This document shows, in pieces, positions 47,984-59,459 of a stretch of DNA of 64,000 nt; position 1 is the stretch's first letter; every line of letters starts with the position of its first letter. A model generated the notes under the pieces. That model was not told the origin of the DNA. It worked only from the letters and a program-made list of their open reading frames with translations, and ran no database searches. A program made the position numbers and the translations under genes. The DNA comes from Diadema setosum (Eukaryota > Echinodermata > Echinoidea > Diadematoida > Diadematidae). The stretch is from positions 14,647,697-14,711,696 of the forward strand of contig NC_092695.1 in assembly GCF_964275005.1 (NCBI RefSeq). The letters are read 5' to 3'.

Positions 47984-48109
47984 CAGTATATCTCCCCAAC
48001 GCACAGCATTTTTCAGCATTAGTTCCCAATGCTTCACGCAGCATCAAGACCTGAACATAGTGTGAAATGATCCACAACCATTGGAATGGTTAACTTAGAT
48101 TGAGGGGTG

Positions 48110-49000
48110 AAAAAAAAAAGTTAAATTGATTTATATATCACTTTACTGCAACTGATTGAAAATTGCCCTTCAACATAAGTAAGCACCAGTTATGCAGTGT
48201 TCTAGTAGTAGCCATGACAAAAAATAATGGGCATTCAACTTGGGTCAGATTTAAACCAGCTATCTCCTGATGTTTAGTTTCCAGTGAAGGTACAGTGAAC
48301 TAGGTGATTCACAGAGATAATGGTATGGGTCCATCTCACTGAAGGGGTCCATCTCACTGAAGGGGTCCGTTTAACCCCACTTTCCAATGCATTTTTAGAA
48401 AGAAATTCTTGCATCAGCGTAGTTATTCAGTGTTTTAGGAGTATAACCAAATGTGTGATGAAAAAATCATGGCCATATGATACTCAAGCTGGATTTAAAT
48501 CGACCATCTCCTGATTACCAGACTGGCGTCATATCCACTAGACTACCAAGCTTCCGCTACAGAGCCCATGCTAGTTCTACAATGTACATGTATGTGATCC
48601 TGTGCAGAAGATACTGTGTATTTACCTGGTATTCAAATAAATGAATTCTTACATCAAGTTGTTTTTAAGTGGAGCTGATTGACAAATTGCCCCTTGTTGA
48701 TGTACAATAAGCACCAATTATTCAGTGTTTATAGTTGTAGTCCTAATAAAAAATCATGGGCATACAACTCTGGAACCAACAAGCTCCTGATTATTAGGCA
48801 GGCATTGTAATTCATATCCACTAAACTGCCTCAACCCCAACAGCCAACCAGTGCTCCTTCCAATTCTTTTTAGCAGAGGGTAAGTCAATATTTATGCAAA
48901 TAAATAAACCCTTGTATCGAGTTGTTTTTATTGCAACTGACTGACAAATTGCCCGTTGTTGACAACAATTAGCATTATTCAGTATTTGTCATGATTTAAA
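48110..49000. repeat. Old diverged tandem copies of the tRNA-like unit
   Basis: Four degraded units follow one another, each with a 'tgcaactgattgacaaattgcc'-like start, 'aataagcac..attattcagtgtt', 'aaaaaatcatgggcatac' and a decayed tRNA-like part. The best preserved tRNA-like part is 48481-48557, with 'cctgattaccagactggcgtc' and 'atccactagactaccaagct'. They share orientation with units 1 and 2 of the young array. Confidence 0.75.
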
Positions 49001-49699
49001 AAAAAAATACACTTGCTGTATGTGCTTCACAAGATTACATCTTATAGCCAGCTATCAAAAGCTCATTAGGGTTGTTCATTATTCCCAATGTTTGTTATTC
49101 TGAAACACACAAATTCCCTTAACTTACAGGTTCGTTCAGCGAAAAAATGAGAGAGGATTTATTTTTCTGAGGCTTTGTAAATCCAAGAATTAGATAAAGG
49201 TCATTATTCCAAAGGTTCATAAATCCAAATATGAAATAAGGCATGTTATTCTGACGGTTTGTTCATCTGAAGGTGTAACAAGTTTTGTTAACCCTAAATT
49301 ATTATTTAAAATTATTATTTTTTAATCTGAATACATAATAATACTCATAAAGCAAAAAGGGAAATAAAGTTTGTTATTTCCACCAAAAAAAAAAAATGAA
49401 TGGTCTTCAATTGACAAAGAATGGCTTATCCTGGTGATGATGTAGGAGAGGTGGAAGGGTGGTATATGGATGAGGAGGAGAAAATGCTTCTTTTTACAGA
49501 ACACAAACTATACAAATAAAGATTTCATTTTGTCAATATGTAGGGCCTATGTATACCCTGTGCATTAACATACTAACAGCAGTGCTTCAAATTAGAAATG
49601 TGATTTTTAACTGACATGATAAAGTTTATGGGTGGAATCCTGGTAGGTGACATATGCGAGAGTTATTGTAGCTTTTACCTGTGCTGTAGACTTACAATG

Positions 49700-50915
49700 C
49701 ATAATGTACACAGGGTCATGACCACATGATCTGCATTTTTTGTTATTATTATTGAGGAGTGGTCTTTATACCAGGTTTTCACTTTTAAAGTTTGTCATAG
49801 GCAGAAACTATAGGTAGGACGAAAGGGAAGATTAAGACTCACATTACTCGTACCTTTTCTTTTCGATACCCTGGGAAAACACTTAACTGCACATTGGGGA
49901 TTTTGATCACAATAAAAATGTCACATTCACCATGTTGGATATCATTTACTGTGAGAAAAATTGAGTGCATAATTGCTCTATCAGAAACATTATGTACGAC
50001 TTCATTGGTTAAAGAGTAAGGATGTCATTACTATGTTGATGAATTTATTGTTTTATTAATATGCAGTTCACATAAATTGAAGGTAAAAAAATGTCTGTTC
50101 ACATTTGATTTTGTCACATCTGCACCAAGGAGTTTCAGGCATTCATACATTGAAACTTGAGAATACAACTGTATGTGGACCCTTGTGAGCAGTGATTTGC
50201 ATTCTAAAATGTGGTTTTTCTACAATATGTGGTTCTTCCAAGTGGGATTACTGTTACCAGTTTATGATAAAGAAAGATTAAAATTCGGAATTTTGTTCAC
50301 AATTTTGGCATCACATCCCCTGTGTTGGATCCAATTTACTCTAAGAGAATTAAGTGAACTGTACAATTAACAGTGTACATGTATGTCTGCAAAAAGACCT
50401 AAAAAATACTTTGGTCATTCAGTGCATGTGAGCCGATAGAAATGTTAGTAATGATTTCAACTATTACTATTAAGTATAAATTGAAGAAGAGTAAAAATGT
50501 CCGTTCACATCTCCAATCTGTCACATCCACCACTTATAAGGAATTTCAGGCATTCATAACTTTTACAGGACATGGAACCTTGTCAGCAGTGACTTGTACT
50601 TTGAATACAGCATTCTTGATGGTACTGCATGCATTATAATCATTGGTTGCAATGCAAGGTGTGCAGAAAAACAAAATAAGGAAATTGATGTTCCGTTCAC
50701 ATATCACATCCACCGTGTTGGATATTACTGATATCATTTATGCTGACAAAAAAAAAAAAAAAAAAAAGCTTTCTTGTGAAACATAATTTGTTTCTTACTG
50801 TAAACTGACTTGTGCTGACTGTTCATTGGGTAATCACTTGGCTCATTTCTTTTGTTTATTGCTCAAGGTGCAAAATGTCCGTTCACATCTGTTTTTGTCA
50901 CATCCACCACATCCT
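49700..50915. repeat. Tandem units of about 400 bp with two-box motifs (right part)
   Basis: Units are offset by about 400 bp. Box A/B sites are at 50091-50126, 50498-50532, 50690-50714 and 50876-50910. After the boxes, 'aatttcaggcattcataac' and 'ccttgtcagcagtgacttg' recur at 50128 and 50540; 'accatgttggatatcattta' recurs in variants at 49930, 50320 and 50712. Confidence 0.75.
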
Positions 50916-52160
50916 CCAGCTGAAATTTTAAATGTAAAAGTTGGACACTCACAATGTTAATATTAGGTGTGTGTATGTCCCCCAACATAAGCATTATCTC
51001 CATGAAATATTACACATCCTGAATGAGGAAGTGTAAAACAAGAGAAACTTTTTGAAGTCATTTACTCCATTTCACACCATATTTTTCCTTCAAAACGGTA
51101 CAATTTTCCAATAAATCCAAATAAGAACACAAAATCTGGCACGAAGTTTGCTTAAATATCACTTAATCATGTTACAGTATCAAATTACGTGTTGGACACA
51201 TAGTGTGTCAGCTCTGTCCATGGTATCATAGTGTTATCTTTCAGCAAAATTACCTTCATCTCCTATAGAACCATTCATAATATCAGATATTGTAATAATA
51301 ATTAAGCTCTGGCATTACATTTTCCATTAAATTCACATTCTTGGGAATAAAAAATCAAGACATTCCATCTCTCAAAGAGAACTTGAAATTTTGACCCCTA
51401 GGTTGACAAAAAGTGGCGCCAAACCGTGAAACGGGCCATATTTATTTTTACTACTAAATCACTATTTATTCATTTCAAGTCAAAATCATGTTAAAACCAT
51501 GTTCATCCTTCTCAGGTTTATGATACAGAAAAGAATGAATACAATCCAATAAATATTAGAATTGCTATGGCAACTAAAAGGGCTGGTTAGTAATGTTACA
51601 AAAAAAGGACATGACAAAAAAAAAAATCAATGTAGGGCCTAACAAAAAGTGTGCAAAAATTCAAGTTTCTTCAAACAAAGTGTTGCATTAATTTCATTTA
51701 TTGCATCATGACAAATGTTCACACAAATATTTTTAGCAGTTTGACCAATGATTTATTAACTAGACACCCAAAAGCATGGTTAGTAACGTTACATTTGTCC
51801 GGAGTACTTCCGCAAGTCATTTCACCCTTTTGTAATTGACAAAATGTCACATGACTTCTCTCCTATTTAATTGTATTAATCTTTTACCCCTTAGCAAAGC
51901 TTTGAGGAAAATTTTTCAAAGGAATCCACTGTAATTTGCATTTAAGTGAATTTCAATATCCCCAGTCCCACATGTACATTTTAAATGATGGTTTTAGATC
52001 TTGCAAAACCAATAAATATGAAAAATAAAATCTACTGAATTTGAAAGACCTTAATGATTGGTGAACATCCATGGCATAAATTTATACCTAAATTAAAGAG
52101 TAAGATAAAGAGGCACATTTCTTTTATCTATGTTGTGTCCATCCTAACTGCAGAATTGCC

Positions 52161-52438
52161 CAAAAGGAATTCCAGCCCTTGTTCAGCTTTTGTAGTTAGG
52201 CCCTAATGAGAAGCTGTCTTTGACTTAGGTTAGACCCCATTTGGAATGTGCAGTGGCTGCATGGGACCCTTGCACAAGGAAGACTATAGGCCTAGAAAGT
52301 ATTGAACAAGTACATACATAAGAGAGCAGCTAGATTTGTCTCCAACACATACAGAAGGGACTCTAGCATTACATCCATTCTCCAAGACCTTGACTGGACC
52401 TCATTACAACAACGGAGGAAGCATCATTGTTTCACATG

Positions 52439-52442
<4 letters not shown>
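52161..52442 (+). mobile_element. LINE 2, piece B: reverse-transcriptase segment
   Basis: It reads VRPHLECAVAAWDPCTRKTI, then HKRAARFVSNTYRRDSSITS and ILQDLDWTSLQQRRKHH, with stops and frameshifts. This is the RPxLEYAxxxWDP and RAARFVxxxY block that follows piece A in CR1/L2-like LINEs. It ends where the 'AGCTCACCTGAGC' element begins. Confidence 0.9.
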
Positions 52443-52476
<34 letters not shown>

Positions 52477-53359
52477 ATTGCGATCGCTCTTCGTCCGGCG
52501 TCCGGCGTCCGTCATCTGTCGTGCATAAACTTTTTACATTTTCATCTTCTTCTTGAGAACCTCATGACCAATTTTCACCAAACTTGGCAGGTAGCATCCC
52601 TAGGGGGATAGGATCTCAATTTGTTCAAGTGGGTACCATACCCCACCTGGGGGGCCCCCAGAGGGGCCCACCCCCCCAAATTAAGGAATCTTAAAAAATC
52701 ATCTTCTCTAGAACCACAAGTGATAGAGCTAAGTTAATATTATGAATTAGTACATTGATGACTGTAGTTTCAAGTTTGTTCATGGCGGAATCAGGGGTGC
52801 CCCTCTTGGGACCCAGAGGAGGGGTCCTAATGGGGCCCAAATTGTACATTTTCATCTTTCTCTTGAAAATGCCATTATGAATTTTCACCAAAGTTGGCAG
52901 GTAGCATCCCTAGGGGGAAAGAATCTCATTCCCATCAAATGGGCACCATGCCCCACCTGGGGGGCCCCAGGAGGCCTAAATTTGGACCGAAATTGTAACT
53001 TTTCATCTTTATCTTGAAAACCCTATCACAAATTTTCACCAAACTTGGCAGGTAGCATCCCTAGGGGGAAAGAATCTCAATTCCATCAAATAGGCACCAT
53101 GCCCCACCTGGGGGGCCCGAGGGGGCCTAAATTTGGACCAAAATTGTTAATTTTCATCTTTTTCTTGAAAACCCTATCACAAATTTTCACCAAACTTGGC
53201 AGGTAGCATCCCTAGGGGGATAGAATCTCAATTCCATCAAATGGGCACCATGCCCCACCTGGGGGCCCCAGGGGTCCTACCCCCCCCCCCCCCTTCCTGT
53301 ATGGATGGAAGGTGAACTTGTGATACTCAGGTGAGCGCGTGACCCCCGGGTCTCTTGTT
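52443..53359 (+). mobile_element. 'AGCTCACCTGAGC' repeat family, copy 2 (fullest), inserted in LINE 2
   Basis: It starts TTAGCTCACCTGAGCCGAAG and ends with an inverted 'ctcaggtgagcgcg' plus 'gtctcttgttt'. The interior holds about four tandem units with 'tttcaccaaacttggcaggt', 'agcatccctaggggga' and 'caccatgccccacctggggg'. Tandem 'gtccggcgtccggcgtccg' lies near the start. The LINE reading resumes after it. Other copies are at 17090-17465 and 62297-62460. I recall similar sequences in many marine invertebrates, but not a family name. Confidence 0.75.
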
Positions 53360-53704
53360 TAAAATTGTGAATATTTTTATTTTAGATATTTGTAATGATT
53401 TCTGGAGCCAAAACCCATTAGAGACAGAAGAAGTCACTTGCAGCAATTTCTGCAGAAACACACTAGATTAGAACTTGCGAATAGAAGTAAGTGCCAATTC
53501 AGGTTTTAACCATTCAGCTGCTGAGTGGAATAAATTTGAGCCTTCCACAGTACAGAAGACGTCGGTAGAGACATTAAGAAATGCTCTACTCATGGATTCA
53601 TCTACAAGTAGCTCATGCTAAAAAAGGTAGACCACTCTTGGCGACACACCTCCAGTTAAAACTCCATCAGGAGTATTTTGGAGGGGAAGCTTCCAAGTAC
53701 TGTA
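53360..53704 (+). mobile_element. LINE 2, piece C: 3' end
   Basis: In the appropriate frames it gives NHSAAEWNKFEPSTVQKTSV and ETLRNALL, then TPPVKTPSGVFWRGSF. The first is the N-S-x-x-x-WNxLP-like C-terminal block of LINE reverse transcriptases. The second is a 3' region I have seen in echinoderm LINE copies (recollection). Frames are interrupted. Confidence 0.75.
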
Positions 53705-54807
53705 AAAGTGGAAATTTTCGTGCATTTCGCGCAATCAGAAATTAGTGCGAAAATAAAAGCACATGAATATTTATGCCATATGTTCTTGTAGTTGATGTCT
53801 TGATACCGCGGAATAAAAAATACATGAAACTCTTCTTATCCCGCCGAGCACGAAAAATTAAGTCACATGAAAATATCCACTTTTACAGTACCAAGCTACA
53901 ACAGTACAGGTACTGTACCAAGTGGAAGCACTCTGTCTCTTGGATAGAGCATTAAATTGAGGTTCTTTGTATGAGAGAGTCACAACCAACCCATGTACAT
54001 TGTATACGTACAAAAATAGAACCTACATGCGTGTTAAAGTTTTAAAGGTTTTAAGGGTTAGAATTTGACCAAAATCTGGAGCCTAACTTCAAAATTAATC
54101 ATGGATTTCATGAAACTGATTTATGCTTTCATATATTCAAATCATCTCCAACTAAATTGTACATGTAGAAAATACCGAAATACTTAACAAAAACTACTAT
54201 AATGTGGAGTTGAACCAACCTTCATGTTAATTGTATGGAGTACAGAAACAGACTGAATATTTTTCTACCAGAAGCACATGGCTTCGACCTCATGAGTGCC
54301 AGGAGTGGTCCCTGGTCAGAATGAAATATGGGGGACAGGTGCTGTCTGGCAGTGGTCAGCCCCCTCCAGTATTCCCAGGGTTTATGCCCCTATTTCATGT
54401 GCTTCCATTTCTGCTATGTGGTTACAGGGCATATCGGCAATACATTACATTCCTTCCCCCCTAGCTCTCAGGCAGTGTTACCGAATTATAGACATGGTTA
54501 TACACGTACAGTCTACCTACACTTAATAGCCTGAATAGTATAGGAGCCTGAACAGTATACAAACATAGCAATATCCATAATGTAATTGGTATTATATGTA
54601 ACTACACACCGTACAAGGCGTACATACTTATCTAAAGTTGGCTAAACAATAAATGTTTGAACAATATAATACATGTATATACAACGAAAAGTGTGACATT
54701 AGAATAATATAACGAATGATCAAAGGAAATTTAAAATGAGTGAGTGGAGTCTGACATTACCCAACAACCGATATGATAACTGTGAAACTCCAAAAGTATT
54801 GTTTGGT

Positions 54808-54840
<33 letters not shown>

Positions 54841-55139
54841 TTTAACACTGTTAGTGTTCCAGTGTTCTGGAATTGTATTATTCTGACTTCACATTATCCA
54901 GTTCTGAACCACCCTGGTGTATAGGCCACACCACATTACCAAATTACACCTCATCTGGATTTGTGTACATGTAAATAAGACAGAAACCAGCTTTAACATG
55001 AACATTATTTGTACGTTAATAATGAATTCCTCATGAACAATGTTCTTGACAAATAAGTCCATGAGTCACATGTGTGTATGTGTGTGTGTCAATATACCAA
55101 TCCGTTCATGAGTCTTGTTTATTATCACTACTAATATTT
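53705..55139. other. Region between LINE 2 and the gypsy fossil, nothing recognised
   Basis: No exon or element was recognised. A T28-type homopolymer lies at about 54810-54839. Part of this could be the untranslated 3' region or LTR of the neighbouring retroelement, but I could not find a matching copy on its other side. Confidence 0.4.
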
Positions 55140-57960
55140 AATGACATAGCGGAAACCCATATCGACTTGGGTGTCGCCGGTCACGAATAGGATATGTTTT
55201 TCTCAGAGCAGGACTTTCCTCCTCTCGTGGTTCATTTGCTACTTCGCGTCCAACCTCCAGCGGTGGCAATGGTGGGGGTGTCGGTACTGTGGGGGTAGCA
55301 TGGCCGATGTCAATCCCCTGGCATCGTCGCTGGTCACGCGGTCATCGCTATGCTTCGTCGTTCTCTGCTGTAGGTGATCTGCGTGCCAACGGACAACTCG
55401 ATGGTCTTCCAGATCGATGTCGAATGACACGGGGCCTCCACAGTCCACTATCTTTCCTCTCAGCCATTGTGGCGTAGCTGACGAGAAGTTTTTGGCACAC
55501 ACTTCCTGTCCCACCACGAAGTTAATGCTGCTTTGTGCCGTGATCATGGCCGGCTTTCTGTTTCAACTGCCGGTCCTGAACGCGCGATGCGACATCGGGT
55601 ATCATGTGATCGAGGGCCGTTGTCAACCGGCGTCCCATTAGCAGCTGTGATGGTGACACGCCTGTTGTGGAGTGGGGCGTGGTACGATATTTGAGAGGAA
55701 TCGCGCGATTCGAGTCTCGATGGATCCCTCTGTCATGCGCCCCATCACGTCTTTGAAACTCCGCACCCGGTCTTTGAAACTCCGCACGGCGCGTTCAGCG
55801 AGGCCATTTGATGCGGGATGGTACGGGGACGATGTCGTGTGCAAAATTCCATTCTTCCTCAAAAACTCTCCAAATGCCTCGCTCACAAATGCCGGACCGT
55901 TGTCCAACACAATTTTATCCGGCAGGCCGTGCGTTGCGAACATGTTGCGCAATTTATCAACTGTAGTCGTCGCATTCATTATGGCAACTGGAACTACCTC
56001 CATCCACTTTGAGTAGGCGTTGACCACGATGAGGTAGAATTTCCCCATAAACGGACCTGCATGGTTGATGTGCAAACGTGACCACGGATGCGAGGGCCAT
56101 GACCATGGGTGAAGCGGCTCTTTTGCTGGCATCGCTTGATTTTCTTGGCAGCTCGTACATGTTTTCGAAATGCCTTTGATGTCGCTATCCATTTTCGGCC
56201 ACCATGCAAATGCTTGTGCGAAGCTTTTCATTCGTGCGATCCCCGGGTGACTATCATGAAGTGCGGACAGCACGCGTTGCCGCCCTTGTTTGGGGATGAC
56301 GAGGCGATTTCCCCACATCAGACATCCATCCTGAAGGGAGAGCTCATCTCTCCACTGCCGAAATGGTTTCAAATCATCGTCAATATCTTGGTGGACGTCG
56401 TGCCACCCACCTTCCACATAGCGATACACACATTAGGGAGGCCTCGAGCGTTTCCATCAGGAGTACTGTTTCAGCCGGCATCGGAATCGACGATGCAGTC
56501 GATGGCAGTGGCAACCGGCTGAGTGCATCGGCATTGGTGTGGGCTGCCGTCGGTTTGAAACGCAGCGTGTACTCGTAACTCGCGAGTGTGAGGGCCCACC
56601 ATTGGATTCGTGCTGATGCCTGAGCCGGAATGGGTCGATTTTCATTGAACAGACCGAGGAGCGGCTTGTGGTCGGTTACGAGGGTGAACTTTCGACCGTA
56701 AAGAAAAGAGTGGAAACGCGTCACCCCAAACACGCACGCCATGCCCTCCTTCTTAATCTGTGTGTACTTCCGTTCAGCAGGGGCTAATGTGCGGGAGGCA
56801 AATGCGATGGACTTCTCCACACCGTCGTCCATGCGGTGCGCGAGCACGGCACCTATCCATACTGGGACGCATCGCAGGGTACAACTAATTCCTTGCTCGG
56901 GTCGAAGTGGGCCAACACTTGAGAGCTGAGACGCAGCTTTTTCGCTTCCGTGAAAGCTGCTTGTTCATCAGCTTCCCATTTCAACACACTGCCTTTTCTC
57001 AATAAGGCATGAAGGGGTGCGAGCGTCGTCGATAGCTTGGGCAGAAACTTCCCATAGTATGTCAAGAGACCGAGGAAGGAACGCAGCTCAGTCACATTTC
57101 CCGGAGCACGAGCTTCTTGGATAGCTCGCACTCTGCTCGCGGTTGGGTGCAACCCCTGCTCATCGATCACGTGTCCGAGGTACTCGACAGAATGCTGCAT
57201 AAATTGACACTTTGTCTTTTTCATGCGCAGCCCAGCCTGCTCGAGCCGGTTGAGTACCATATCGAGGGTGGCCAGGTGTTCGTGGTCATCCTTGCCTGTC
57301 ACTAACACGTCATCGAGGTACACAGTGACACGTGGAATGTCACAAAGAAGATTTTCCATCACTCACTGGAAGATTCCCAGTGCTGAAGCTACTCCAAACG
57401 GTAGCCGGTTGAAACGATACAGGCCTTTGTGTGTATTTATCACCACATATTTTCACGATTCCTCGTCAAGCACGATTTGATTGTAGGCCTGGGACAGATC
57501 CAATTTCAAAAATTTCTGTCCCCCACTCAATGAAGCGAACAAATCTTCAATTTTTGGTATTATATATCTATCCAACTTTGCTGCACAATTCACTGTTTTT
57601 TTTAAATCACCACATATGCGCACAGACTTCTTATCTGCTTTTAGTACCGGTACAATGGGCGCTGCCCACATTGATAATTGTATTGCCTCGATGATGCCAT
57701 TGTTCTCGAGTTTTTGACGCTCCTTTTCCACCAGTGATCTCATCGCGTACGGCACCACTTTCGCTTTGTAGAATCGAGGCTGCGCATCAGCCTCCACATG
57801 TAGCTTCGCCACGGTCCCCTGCAGGCAGCCCAGCTCCTCTCTAAAGAAGGTCTCATGCCTATGGAGGAGGTCGTTGACATCGGTAGCACACACAGCGTGG
57901 ATCTTGGCCCAGTCCAACTTAATTTGTCTCAACCAGTCCCTGCCGAGAAGACACATTCCG
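55140..57960 (-). mobile_element. Ty3/gypsy retrotransposon fossil (pol region), broken
   Basis: On the - strand the order is reverse transcriptase (about 57960-56850), RNase H (about 56850-56380) and integrase (about 56380-55150), the Ty3/gypsy order. Motifs include LGRDWLRQIKLDW before the reverse transcriptase, YLDDVLVTG at its catalytic site, TDHKPLLGLF in RNase H, and an integrase HHCC-zinc-finger and DDE-like core. The reading is broken in several places, the 5' part with gag and protease is missing, and no LTR pair was found. Good codon-level conservation suggests a fairly recent insertion. It resembles Mag/SURL-type elements of sea urchins (inference). It lies upstream of, or within, the 5' part of KIF3A. 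Confidence 0.92.
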
Positions 57961-58276
57961 TTCTATTCATGACTTACTATTTGTGTACCAACTTAAAATG
58001 CAGTAGCATCATCTTGAGGAGCATGTAAAGTATTTAAGAAATGAAAAGGGGCCTCTAAGGCATACCCAATCACACTGTTGTACAGTATTCAGTGTTAATA
58101 AAAAACACAATTTCACACTCATTTTCTGATCCCAAACTTCCGAATTTTGTAGAAGAAGAATTGCTCTTTCAGAAAATATAATGGACTAGGTTGACCAATT
58201 TCCCCTATTTTGAGTCCTCGTGTAAAATCGGTGTGTGCAACATTATGTTGGTTATGTGATGCATGGTCACACATAC

Positions 58277-58369
58277 TTAACCCGTTGAGGATGAGTCCCG
58301 AGTATACTCGGGCAGGTGTTTATGGGAAATGAGTGTTGTAGCAAAATAACTCCGTCCTCAATGGGTTAA
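58277..58369. mobile_element. 93-bp TTAA MITE 'CCCGTTGAGGA', copy 2
   Basis: TTAA at 58277-58280 and 58366-58369 flank inverted CCCGTTGAGGATGAGT and its complement ACTCCGTCCTCAATGGG. A perfect palindrome, CCCGAGTATACTCGGG, lies within. Copy 1 is at 22728-22820. Confidence 0.85.
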
Positions 58370-58765
58370 TACTGCTCTGCTCTGGGGAGTCAATAGCTCA
58401 GCACTGTCTCTGCTCCCTACCCACACAAAAGTTGCCACAGTATGTTCAAGAAAATATTTCAAGAAAGGAAAGATGGTATTTCCATATATCTTAATTGATA
58501 TGAACAGGGTGCTACATAACTTTATTTTACCACTTGCCCAGTTGGGCAAGCAGATTTTCAATTTCGCTGCAAAACACTTGCCGGAACATTAATTTTATTT
58601 GCCCAAAAAGAAAGTCCAAAATATAAGGAAATGATATAGAAAATCATGCATTAGTCAAGGGCTTAATAAAACACAATCATCGGAATAAACAGCACACAAT
58701 GGAGTAACAATAATAATGATAACTCGAGCTATCCTTTCTTGTGTTTATCATATTTCATCTTCCAG

Positions 58766-59033
58766 GGTGGACCAAACTCGAATGAGGACAATGTACGAGT
58801 GGTGGTGCGGTGCCGCCCCCTGAACTCCAAGGAGACACAAAAGGGCTTCAAGCCGGTGGTCAAGATGGATGAAATGAGGGGCACCATTCAGGTTACCAAC
58901 CCCAGTGCCCCAAAGGGTGAACCACCCAAGTCATTCACCTTTGACACTGTGTTTGCACCAGGCGCCAAGCAGACTGATGTGTACAACCAGACAGCAAGAC
59001 CGATTGTGGATGCAGTTATAGAGGGTTACAATG
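58766..59033 (+). CDS. KIF3A: KIF3A (kinesin-II motor subunit, KRP85), motor-domain exon
   Basis: KIF3A is a plus-end-directed motor of heterotrimeric kinesin-2, which drives anterograde intraflagellar transport in cilia. The exon follows a CTTCCAG acceptor and encodes 89 residues plus one base: [20 protein letters not shown] opens the motor (beta 1). It goes on through [34 protein letters not shown] and [17 protein letters not shown]. Human KIF3A has [17 protein letters not shown] and [20 protein letters not shown]. The donor is GTAAGG in phase 1. DEMRGT and EGYNG favour KIF3A over KIF3B. The exon with the initiator Met lies further upstream and I could not identify it. Confidence 0.96.
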
Positions 59034-59459
59034 GTAAGGCAAATCATTACATATTGTCAATAAAATATAAAGAGGAAAATTATTCCAGTTTAGTAAGTGA
59101 TGATAACATAACTTTGATGCCATTGATGCACCAAACTTCTGAAATTTGGCGCTAGAGAAAGTAAAGTGCAAAAGGATAACATATGCTTGGGTCAGGAAGC
59201 AGAACCCTAATAGAGGTGACCAAACATTTTTATGATTTGTAAAAACCAAAGGAGAGCCAGCCAGCCATTTGAATTAGACATGTTGCAGTATACTGTACGA
59301 CTATTGTGGCTATGACTGTTTTGGTATAATGCTTTTGTTTTGACTGTAAAAAGTGAGGAACAGTAACCCTAACCAGGCCGGGCATTTTGGCCTGTTCTGT
59401 GGCCTAGGGGAGGGTTGATTCATTTTTTATATTTTATATTTATTTACAGTACATTGTAA

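Larger units (their letters stand above)
45737..51438. mobile_element. Inner 5.7-kb TIR element or subterminal repeat pair
   Basis: TGGCCCGTTTCACGGTT plus GGCGCCACTTTT at 45737-45766 is inverted at 51409-51438, with one mismatch in about 30. It lies 45 bp inside the left end of the outer element and about 720 bp inside the right. It could be a second transposon nested in the outer one, or inner TIRs of a single element. The immediate flanks show no clear target duplication. Confidence 0.7.
45692..52160. mobile_element. 6.5-kb TIR element inserted in LINE 2, 6-7 bp target duplication
   Basis: The inverted ends GGCAATTCCGCAGTTAG (45692-45708) and GGCAATTCTGCAGTTAG (complement of 52144-52160) match 16 of 17. 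CAAAAGG flanks both sides (45686-45692 and 52161-52167; the last G is ambiguous with the element). Removing the insert joins NVIKR to NSSPCSAFV, a normal LINE continuation. 'ggttagtaatgttaca' occurs near the left end and twice near the right (51585, 51778). No transposase frame was seen. A 6-bp duplication fits IS3EU- or Dada-type elements among those I know, but the family is unassigned. Confidence 0.88.

Noticed and set aside
46064-50910. CRISPR-like array from regularly repeated boxes
   Set aside because: The genome is eukaryotic, box spacing is irregular, orientations vary, and no cas-like genes exist.
45692-52160. Polinton/Maverick origin for the 6.5-kb insertion because of its 6-bp duplication
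   Set aside because: The element is too short, the TIRs are only 17 bp and do not start AG, and there is no trace of the usual Polinton genes.
55171-57694. Several + strand open frames over the retroelement
   Set aside because: They are shadows of the - strand pol reading.
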